A DNA stretch of 64,000 bases from Mycobacterium sp. 155 (GTDB lineage Bacteria > Actinomycetota > Actinomycetes > Mycobacteriales > Mycobacteriaceae). Numbering within the stretch: position 1 is the first letter of the stretch; the number at the start of each line of letters is the position of its first letter. The stretch covers positions 2,313,020 to 2,377,019 of the forward strand of contig NZ_KB892705.1 of the NCBI RefSeq assembly GCF_000373905.1, in the 5' to 3' direction. Positions 57,914-64,000 of the stretch are shown here, in pieces. Both the position numbers and the translations under genes were made by a program. A model generated the notes under the pieces. That model did not search any database, had not been told where the DNA came from, and worked only from the letters and a program-made list of their open reading frames with translations.

Positions 57914-58703
57914 GTGGTCGTTCTCGAAGTCACCAGCTGCCGCCTCACCGTGACGGCAGCAACCCGCACCTACGGACTCTCCCGCCAACACATCTACCGC
58001 CTGCTCAAACGCTTCCAACTCGGCGGCCTCGACGCGGTCGACCCCCGCTCCGGACACCCCACCAGCAACCCACGAGCGGTCCGCGACGACGTCATCGCCG
58101 CGATCGTGCTGCTACGCGAACAACTGACCGCCGACGGCCTCGACGCCGGCCCACTGATCCTGCAAGAACATCTCCCCAAACAAGGCCTGCCCGCACCGGC
58201 CACTTCGACCATCCACCGCATCCAGCACCACCACGGCCTGATCACCCCACAACCACGCAAACGATCCAAAAGCTCCTACCGGCGCTTCGCCGCCGACCAA
58301 CCCAGGCGAATGCTGGCAATCCGACTTCACCCACTGGCCCCTCGCCGACAGCACCAACACCGCAATCCTCAACTGGCTCGACGACCACTCCCGCTACGTC
58401 CTGCACTGCACCGCATTCCGCAGAGTCACCGTCAATGACGTCGTCGCCAGCTTCACCACCACCGCCGAACATCACGACCTACCGGCATCCACCCTGACCC
58501 ACAACGGCGCGGTCTACACCGCACGATTCACCCACGGCCACAACGACTTCGAACGCCTCATCGGCCAGCTCGGGATCACCCAGAAAAACGGTCACCCCGG
58601 CCACCCCCAAACCCAAGGCAAGGTCGAACGCTGCCACCAAACCCTCAAACGCTGGCTGGCCCGACGCCCACTACCGGCAACCCTGGCAGACCTACAACCG
58701 ACA
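57914..58703 (+). pseudogene. IS481-type transposase, frameshifted and catalytically damaged
   Basis: HTH and DDE parts of an IS481-family transposase lie in two frames: an HTH part (LSRQHIYRLLKRFQLGGLDAV) in frame from 57914, then after an extra A at 58304 the frame continues GECWQSDFTHW (first catalytic Asp), then LTHNGAVYT where the family has LTDNG, so the second Asp is His, and GKVERCHQTLKRWLARR (catalytic Glu). It is cut at its 3' end (~58703) where the IS3 element's terminal repeat begins. It cannot make a working enzyme. Confidence 0.8.
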
Positions 58704-58729
58704 CGCTCTGGTTCAGCCGGAGGCTCGGG

Positions 58730-58909
58730 CTATTGGATTTCGACCAGGGTTTGGTCGGTCCGTTGTGCATCGTAGAACGCGGCTTCGTACTCGGCGGGTG
58801 GGACGTCATTGAGGTAGCCGTGGAGGCGGGCGGTGTTGTGCCGGTAGACCCAGCCGAGAGTGGCCAGTTCGACGTCTTCGACGGTCTTCCAGGGGCCGGT
58901 GCGGGCGGG
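58730..58909 (-). pseudogene. IS3 OrfB, C-terminal fragment downstream of the IS21 insertion
   Basis: It encodes ARTGPWKTVEDVELATLGW, then YRHNTARLHGYLNDVPPAEYEAAF, the C-terminal end of an IS3-type integrase (the E region and C-terminal tail). It joins exactly in frame to the part at 62307-63056 once the IS21 element and one 6-bp duplication are removed. Alone it is not translated from its own start. Confidence 0.75.
58904..58909. repeat. Target-site duplication, left copy
   Basis: GGCGGG, matching the copy at 62307-62312 on the other side of the IS21 element. Confidence 0.75.
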
Positions 58910-58915
58910 TGGCAA

Positions 58916-58958
58916 TGTCAACCTGAATTGGCCCCGGTGTGACGCGAGTTTTGGCCCC
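58916..58958. repeat. IS21 left-end subterminal repeats
   Basis: Two copies (58916-58935 and 58939-58958) of a ~20-base motif whose inverse is GGGGCCAATTCAGGTTGACA-like. Each shares the GGCCCC end with the right-end copies and is probably an IstA binding site. Confidence 0.6.
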
Positions 58959-59086
58959 ACCTCGGTCGAGTTCGGGGCTGTAGCGGTGGTGTCGGTGTTA
59001 GCGGCAGAAGATGGTCGGGTCGCGGTCGACTTCGGCGAGAAGGTCCTCGATGTGCGGTGGGGGTCGAGGAGGGCCCGTCGCGGTGA

Positions 59087-59662
59087 TTACCGGGGTTGGT
59101 CGATGATGGCAGTCAGGGCGTCGTAGGCGGTGTCGAGTTGTCGTTGGCGTCGGCGGTTGAGTTCGTGGTTGGACTCGGCGGCGAGTGTGTCGATCAGTTC
59201 GTCGAGTTCGGTGTCGGTCAGCGCAAGATGCAGCTCGTTGTTGTGGTTGCTGATCGCGAAAACCGCTCTCTGGCAGTCAGAGTCGAGGAATGTCAGTGTG
59301 CGCAGGACAGCTGCGGTGTCAGCGTCGATGACGATGTCGTGGCGCGGTTGGGCCGCGGTCAATTGCTGGCGGCGTAGGTCGTAGATGGATCCTGCCCAAT
59401 TGCTGATGGTGCCGTCGTCGCCGCAGTGGCTGCAGCGCCAGCCGATGGGTTGGTCGGGTTGGGCGCTGACCACGTTGATGTGGCCAGGGCAGCGGCGGTT
59501 GGCTGGTCGGCGCCGGCACGGTAGGGCGGTTTCCCACGGGGTGTGGGCGTCGCCAGCGCTGGCGGCGGCGACGATGCCGGTGAGGTGTTCGGCGAGCTTG
59601 CGTGCGGGCCCGGGGGTGTCGGGGCCCAGGTCGAGGAAATGCTGCAGATCGGCGACCAACAT
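59087..59662 (-). CDS. IS21 passenger protein with a zinc-ribbon-like Cys set
   Basis: A 191-residue protein downstream of istB, inside the IS21 ends, so it is cargo of the element. Cys49, Cys58, Cys77 and Cys80 (CRRRPANRRC ... CSHC) form a plausible zinc-binding group. The N-terminal half has LVADLQHFLDLGPDTPGPARKLAEHLTGIV, and the C-terminal third is Asp/Glu-rich with ALTDTELDELIDTLAAESNHELNRR. I do not recognise its function; a regulator or a targeting factor is possible. Confidence 0.65.
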   Translation of the reverse strand: MLVADLQHFLDLGPDTPGPARKLAEHLTGIVAAASAGDAHTPWETALPCRRRPANRRCPGHINVVSAQPDQPIGWRCSHCGDDGTISNWAGSIYDLRRQQLTAAQPRHDIVIDADTAAVLRTLTFLDSDCQRAVFAISNHNNELHLALTDTELDELIDTLAAESNHELNRRRQRQLDTAYDALTAIIDQPR

Positions 59663-59704
59663 GACCTGGTCACTGTAGCCGCCGCGTGGTGTGACGGTCT
59701 GCTT

Positions 59705-60505
59705 TCAGGTACTGCTGGGTTCGGTGCTGGCGGTGCGCCGTTTGCGGGCATGAGCGAGTCGGTATGAGGTGGTGCCGGTTTCGATGATCTGCCCGGCGAA
59801 GGTCAACCGGTCAACGATGGCCGCGCATAGCCGTGGGTCGGTGAAGGTTTTGGTCCACGCCGAGAACGGTTCGTTGGAGGCGATCGCCACCGCGGAGCGT
59901 TCTTCACGTTCGGTGAGCACCTGGAACAGCAGCTCCGCGCCGCGGCGGTCTAATTGCAGGTAGCCCAGCTCGTCGATCAGCAGGAGATCGACCCGGCCGT
60001 AGCGGGTGATCAACTTACTGAGTTGGGCGTCGTCGGCGGCTTCGACGAGTTCGTTGACCAGCTTGCTGGCCAGGGTGTAGCGGACGCGGTAACCGGTCTC
60101 GGCGGCCAGGGTTCCCAGTCCGATCAGCAGGTGGCTTTTGCCGGTCCCGGAGTCCCCGATCAAGCACAATGGCTCACCGGCTTTGACCCAGGCGCAGGTG
60201 GCCAGGGTCCCGATCACTGCTGGGTTGATTGCCGGGTTGGCCTCAAAGGTGAACTCGTCGAGCCGCTTTGGCCGGGGGAACCCGGCGTCATGAATGCGGC
60301 GCTGCGCCCGGCGGCGGTCGCGGTCCTCGCACTCGGCGATCATCAGCTCCGAGAGGAAACCCAGATAGGACTGTTGTTCACGTTCGGCCGCGGCGGCGAT
60401 CTCGGCGAAGCGATCCCGGATCGTCGGCAGCCGCAACATCCGGGCGCCCTGTTCGATTGCCGCGACCGCGGCTTGGTCAGTGACCGTGTGACGCGGGACG
60501 GTCAT
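59705..60505 (-). CDS. istB: IS21 helper ATPase IstB
   Basis: A 266-residue AAA+ ATPase of the IstB/DnaC type. It has Walker A GDSGTGKSHLLIGL near residue 118, Walker B LLLIDELGYLQLDRRGAELLFQ near residue 172, and EPFSAWTKTF near residue 213. It helps IstA choose and join target DNA. Its start overlaps the istA stop by four bases (ATGA), the standard IS21 arrangement. Confidence 0.92.
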   Translation of the reverse strand: MTVPRHTVTDQAAVAAIEQGARMLRLPTIRDRFAEIAAAAEREQQSYLGFLSELMIAECEDRDRRRAQRRIHDAGFPRPKRLDEFTFEANPAINPAVIGTLATCAWVKAGEPLCLIGDSGTGKSHLLIGLGTLAAETGYRVRYTLASKLVNELVEAADDAQLSKLITRYGRVDLLLIDELGYLQLDRRGAELLFQVLTEREERSAVAIASNEPFSAWTKTFTDPRLCAAIVDRLTFAGQIIETGTTSYRLAHARKRRTASTEPSST

Positions 60506-62100
60506 GAGCTCTGCCTACCCAGCAGAGTGTCGTAGGGGGCCACCGACGGCAGCGGACGTTCGTCGGCGATCGCTACGCCTAAACGGTGTTCGGCCAGCAG
60601 GAGCACCTCAGTGTCGGCGCCAGAACTGTTCTGATGCCGGTGACCGCCGGTGCGGTGTTCGGCGGCCTTGCGTGCTTCCAATGCCACCACATCGGCGTTG
60701 GCTGAGCCCACCGACAGGGCCGCGCCGATTCCGGCCAGCACGTCAGCGCGGTCGAGGTAACGATGCAGCAGCAACACCTCGACCAGGGCGCGGGTGCCGG
60801 CGGCGTCGCCATAGGTCTTTCGGGCGGCCGCCCACCATGCGTCGTGTTCGGCGGTGAACATCTTGGCTGCCCGTGCCTGCGCCAGGGCGGTGGCCCCGGG
60901 CAGCGCGCCGGGTTTGCGGGCCAGGATCTCCAGATAGTGATCCAAGTCCAGCACTTTGGTGCCCTTACCGATCGCACGGGGATGGCGCGCCACCACAGTC
61001 GTGCGGTCATAAACGGTGACGTGGGAAGCCGACAGTTTCACCCGCAGCCGATGCCCGATGAACCGGGCCGGCACCGAGTACTGGTTGCAGCGCACCATGA
61101 TCTGGGCGTACCGATCCACCCGCGGGGTCAGCGTGAGCGCCGTATCAAACGGCTCGTCAGGGACCGGCTGCAGCGACAGTTTCTCCAGTTCCCAGTCCTG
61201 GCCAACACTATTGGCGCGGTGGGTGATCCGACGGTGATCGTCAGCGTCATCAGCAGCAGTCAGCAGCGCATTGAGTTCGTCAATGGAGTCCACCACCGGC
61301 ATCGGCACGCAGTGGTTGCGCCGGAATCGGCCACCTTCGCCCTCCACGCCACCCTTCTCATGACTGCCTTCGTGACCGGGCTGGCAATACCAGGCTTCGA
61401 AACCGTAGTGCGACCGGAACGCAATCCAACGCTCGTTCTCCTGACGCGACCGTCCGAACAGCACCTGCTTGACCGCACTGTTGAGGTTGTCGTAGCGGAT
61501 CTTGTCGACCGGCACGCCGCTGAGCCGGGCGAACCCATAGACGTGGCCTTCCAGGAACGCCTCCTGGCCTTGGGTCGCGAATGCCCGATGCGCTGCCCGC
61601 CCCGAGAACGACAACCGCATGGTGAACAGCGCAGTCTTGGTCTTCACCCCAGCCAGCACCACCCACAGATCATGGAAGTCGACCTCGGCCTCAGCACCCG
61701 GCCGATACGTCTGAGGCACAAACCCCGCTTCCAACGCCCGGCCCGCCTCCGCCGCAATCTGCGGGCGACGTTTCCGGATATGGTCGCGTACCGTCGAATA
61801 CGACAAACCGGTCGCATCATGTTCATCGACCAGACGCGCCAAAACCCTTCGGGCGGTGTGGCGTTGCCCCTTCGGGGCATCCAGATCCGAACGCAGCATC
61901 TCATCAATCGCGGCCTTGAACGGCTCCAACCGCGGCGCCACCCGCTGCGCCGTCTTGCGCGGCGGCGGCACCGCCGATTCCAACGCCTGGCGCACCGTGC
62001 GCCGATGCACCCGATGCTTATCGGCCAGCGCCCGGATCGACAAACCCTCAACCCGATGATCCCGCCGGATCGCCGCGAACTGCTCCACCCTTGACCTCAC
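60502..62100 (-). CDS. istA: IS21 transposase IstA
   Basis: A ~532-residue DDE transposase with an N-terminal HTH (LSIRALADKHRVHRRTVRQALESA), then catalytic AEVDFHDLWV, RYDNLNSAVKQ and EKGGVEGEGG (D, D, E). All three residues are present. The ORF can begin at 62172, but that lies in the subterminal repeat array, so GTG 62100 with a GAGAGG-type site upstream is preferred. No frameshift is visible, so this IS may still be active. Confidence 0.88.
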   Translation of the reverse strand: MRSRVEQFAAIRRDHRVEGLSIRALADKHRVHRRTVRQALESAVPPPRKTAQRVAPRLEPFKAAIDEMLRSDLDAPKGQRHTARRVLARLVDEHDATGLSYSTVRDHIRKRRPQIAAEAGRALEAGFVPQTYRPGAEAEVDFHDLWVVLAGVKTKTALFTMRLSFSGRAAHRAFATQGQEAFLEGHVYGFARLSGVPVDKIRYDNLNSAVKQVLFGRSRQENERWIAFRSHYGFEAWYCQPGHEGSHEKGGVEGEGGRFRRNHCVPMPVVDSIDELNALLTAADDADDHRRITHRANSVGQDWELEKLSLQPVPDEPFDTALTLTPRVDRYAQIMVRCNQYSVPARFIGHRLRVKLSASHVTVYDRTTVVARHPRAIGKGTKVLDLDHYLEILARKPGALPGATALAQARAAKMFTAEHDAWWAAARKTYGDAAGTRALVEVLLLHRYLDRADVLAGIGAALSVGSANADVVALEARKAAEHRTGGHRHQNSSGADTEVLLLAEHRLGVAIADERPLPSVAPYDTLLGRQSS

Positions 62101-62164
62101 CTTCCAGCCACCACCTCTCACCAGCGATCCGGGCCATCCGAACCGCACGTGATCACTGTCAGGC

Positions 62165-62300
62165 GGGGCCAATTCACGTCGTCATAACCGACGCGGAGTG
62201 TCGTGGAGACGGAGCCAACTCAGACCGTCAAACGGCACACCCGCGGCCACACAGGTGGAGCCATTTCTAGTCGTCCGCCCGGGGCCAAATCAGGCTGTCA
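62165..62300. repeat. IS21 right-end subterminal repeat array (four copies)
   Basis: Four copies of a ~20-base motif, consensus GGGGCCAATTCA-NNN-GTCA: 62165-62184, 62211-62230, 62257-62276 and 62281-62300. The first three are spaced 46 bases apart, the last 24. They likely bind IstA. Confidence 0.7.
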
Positions 62301-62306
62301 CAGCCA

Positions 62307-62312
62307 GGCGGG
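62307..62312. repeat. Target-site duplication, right copy
   Basis: GGCGGG, identical to 58904-58909. Confidence 0.75.
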
Positions 62313-63056
62313 TCCGTAGATCAGTTCGGCCTTGTAGTATCCGTTGACCGTCTCGGCGAGCGCGTTGTCGTAGCTGTCCCCGATCGTCCCGATCGAGGGC
62401 GCCGCGCCGATCTCAGCGAGTCGCTCCCCGTAACGGATGGATGTGAATTGGGACCCGGCATCGGAGTGACATCTCAAGCCGACCAACAGGTTTCCGCGTG
62501 ACCACCGAGCCATCTCCAGCGCGTCGAGCACCATCGAAGTCCGCATGTGTGGTGCGACTCGCCAACCGACGATCGTGCGGCTATAGGCGTCGATAATGAA
62601 GCACGCGTAGGCCACCCCGGCCCAGGTGGGCACGAATGTCAGATCTGTACCCCAGCGCTGGTTGGGCGCGGTGGCGGTGAACTGGCGCTGCACCAGATCG
62701 GGGTGCCGGGCTGCCGTGGGGTCGGGTTTGGTGGTGCGTACCCGTTTGCCGCGCCGCGCCCCTTCGATGCCGACGGCCCGCATTAGTCGGGCCACCTGAT
62801 CCCGGCCGACGTCATGACCGGCACGGCGGGCGGCTTTCCACAACTTGCGGGCCCCGTAGACGCGGTAGTTGTCCTCCCAGAGCTGCCGCAACGCCGGTCC
62901 CAGTACGGCGTCACGCCGGTCCCGCGCCGACGGTGGCCTGGCTTTGGTGTCGTAGTACGTGCTTGGGGCCACCGCCACCCCTGCACTGCGCAGGACGGTG
63001 ATGATGGGCTCGACCCCGAACTCGCCGCGCTGGGCGTCGATGAAGGCGACTATTTC
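62307..63056 (-). pseudogene. IS3 OrfB, N-terminal and catalytic part
   Basis: The IS3-family integrase domain is present: HTH_21-like ALRQLWEDNYRVYGARKLWKAARRAG, then RWGTDLTFVPTW (D), CHSDAGSQFTS (D) and SYDNALAETVNGYYKAEL (E). It ends at GPAWL-stop because of the IS21 insertion. The frame is open back to 63056, overlapping the end of OrfA by a few bases, as expected for OrfAB made by frameshifting. Confidence 0.82.
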
Positions 63057-63392
63057 TTGTGTTGGCGGTCGAGCTCCGCCCCGAAGAAACTCGCTGCTCG
63101 TTTCAGAATCTCATTGGCACGCTTGAGTTCTCGGATCTCCTGCTCAAGCTCCTTGACCTTCTGCGACTCGGTGGTCGTCACACCAGGCTCGTAGCCGTCG
63201 TCGACGTCAGCCTGACGCACCCAGGAGCGCACCGACTCCGTAGCCGAGCTGGTGAGCGACCCGGGACACCGTGCCCTGCTCGGTGCCGAGTTCGGCCCGC
63301 AACGCGCGCACCATCCGCACCGCCGCGGCCTTCTCCTCCGGACTGTAGCGGCGGCTGGTCGGCTTCTTCCCCGATGACGATTCCGTGGGCAT
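63050..63392 (-). pseudogene. IS3 OrfA with an internal frameshift
   Basis: The N-terminal HTH (RYSPEEKAAAVRMVRALRAELGTEQGTVSRVAHQLGYGV) and the C-terminal leucine-zipper-like helix (KELEQEIRELKRANEILKRAASFF) are in different frames, changing near 63231-63245. A loss of about five bases between TACGG and AGTCGG would explain it. This predates or accompanies loss of OrfB. Confidence 0.68.
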
Positions 63393-63441
63393 ACCTGCAT
63401 CCTCGTTTCCAAGGTCAGGAGCCTCCGGGATTTCCAGAGCG

Positions 63442-63823
63442 ATTCATCACTCTCGGGCTGTTGACCGATGCCACCGGGTTCCCGCTGACCGTGGCCGCTT
63501 TTGAGGGCAACAGGGCAGAGACCGCCACCATGCTGCCCGTCATCAACGCCTTCAAGACCACACTGACGTATCGCACTGAGGAATCGAACGGACCCCGGCG
63601 GATCACGCTGCATCCGGTCAACCCCGACGACGCTGCGAAGTTCCAGCAAGCAATTGGGATCCGCTTAGAGAACTTCGCCTTCTTCGAGTACGACGGTCAA
63701 GTCACGGTTGGGGTCGCACAACCTGCCAACACCACACGTTCGTTCTTCGCCGGATACAACCGGATGGCCGCGAATGATCTAGTGACGCAGTGGAGTCCGC
63801 CGCTACCTGCCGTGCTTCCCTGA
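63442..63823 (+). pseudogene. IS1634-like transposase fragment fused to unknown sequence
   Basis: The frame from the IS3 end reads ITLGLLTDATGFPLTVAAFEGNRAETATMLPVINAFK, a core segment of IS1634-type DDE transposases. It then continues without a stop into ~85 residues I do not recognise (ITLHPVNPDDAAKFQQ, FFAGYNRMAANDLV) until 63823. The transposase part lacks both ends, so it is a remnant; the join could be a deletion scar. Confidence 0.55.
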
Positions 63824-64000
63824 ATTCGAGGGCACCCGCCGCGCCCCGGCTGGTCACAAGGCCAGGCCTGTCTCACGCACAGGAGCGGACCCGCGAATCG
63901 CATGCACACTCATCTTTGAAGTTGGCAGGTACGATTCGCGGTCAATGGCGGTCGACCTGATGCCCTCCTGGCTCGATGGCTGCGCGAGCGGTGAGCTCCC
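63824..64000. other. Unassigned window end
   Basis: I see nothing I can support in the last 177 bases. Confidence 0.3.

Larger units (their letters stand above)
58910..62306 (-). mobile_element. IS21-family element, apparently intact
   Basis: 3397 bases bounded by 28-bp terminal inverted repeats (58910-58937 and 62279-62306; 23 of 28 identical) and flanked by the 6-bp duplication GGCGGG. It carries istA (transposase), istB (helper ATPase) overlapping by ATGA, and a third gene for a zinc-ribbon-like protein. The insertion is inside IS3 orfB and is precise. Confidence 0.85.
58704..63441 (-). mobile_element. IS3-family element, split by an IS21-family element
   Basis: The two ends (58704-58726 and 63419-63441) form imperfect terminal inverted repeats: CGCTCTGG matches exactly, then a mismatched stretch, then CCGGAGGCTC. 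Without the inserted IS21 element (3.4 kb) it would be ~1.34 kb, a normal IS3 size. OrfA lies at 63050-63392 and OrfB on both sides of the insertion. I see no target-site duplication; the left flank is IS481 and the right flank an IS1634-like fragment, so the ends may have been rearranged. Confidence 0.7.

Noticed and set aside
57595..57969. 124-residue minus ORF near the IS481 remnant
   Set aside because: The translation has no coherent fold and overlaps the IS481 terminal region.
58904..58910. Seven-base target duplication (GGCGGGT) for the IS21 element
   Set aside because: The extra T is needed as the first base of the left terminal repeat, so a 6-bp duplication fits both ends better.

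Overview
The window looks like a high-GC, fast-growing mycobacterium (Mycolicibacterium/M. smegmatis-like). The gene content argues for this: a DosR regulator nearly identical in layout to the M. tuberculosis protein, a DosS/DevS-type GAF kinase, mycobacterial families (Tgs/WS-DGAT, Acg-type nitroreductases, Rv2030c-like, Rv2004c-like, OtsB1, MoeY-DcpA, HelD/HelR, LpqN) and GTG/ATG starts with GGAG-type ribosome sites. The assignment rests on recognised protein families, not on a database search.

Layout. 1-3.0 kb: end of an ATP-dependent DNA ligase (ligB), then cstA and its small YbdD-like partner. 3.1-41.2 kb: a long dormancy (DosR) island. It holds a Mg2+ P-type ATPase; a group 3b-like [NiFe] hydrogenase operon (beta, gamma, small, large, protease); two SRPBCC proteins; two WS/DGAT acyltransferases; a DosS-like sensor; a tandem pair of KASIII-like proteins; an Rv2030c-like phosphoribosyltransferase-esterase fusion; a pyridoxamine-oxidase-like protein; otsB1-pfkB; ppsA; two Acg-type nitroreductases; an Rv2004c-like kinase; a zinc alcohol dehydrogenase; seven universal stress proteins; and DosR itself. 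Palindromes resembling the DosR box (GGGACTWWAGTCCC core) lie upstream of most of these genes. The island looks like a redox and carbon-storage programme for hypoxia: hydrogenase and alcohol dehydrogenase for electron disposal, PpsA/PfkB/OtsB1 for carbon rerouting, WS/DGAT for lipid storage and Usp proteins for stress sensing.

41.2-57.4 kb: housekeeping and signalling genes. These are fabG, an R-hydratase and purU; an overlapping three-gene operon (acyltransferase-like protein, ThiF-nitroreductase fusion MoeY, GAF-GGDEF-EAL enzyme DcpA); an FAD protein; two TetR regulators; a small PAS protein; a HelD/HelR RNA-polymerase-associated ATPase; a DUF2252 protein; an LpqN-type lipoprotein; and a small Cys-containing secreted protein.

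57.4-64 kb: a nest of insertion sequences. A dead IS481-type transposase abuts an IS3-family element. That element is split by an apparently intact IS21-family element with a 6-bp target duplication, perfect enough that removing it restores the IS3 reading frame. A fragment of an IS1634-like transposase lies on the far side. No tRNA, rRNA or CRISPR array was seen.
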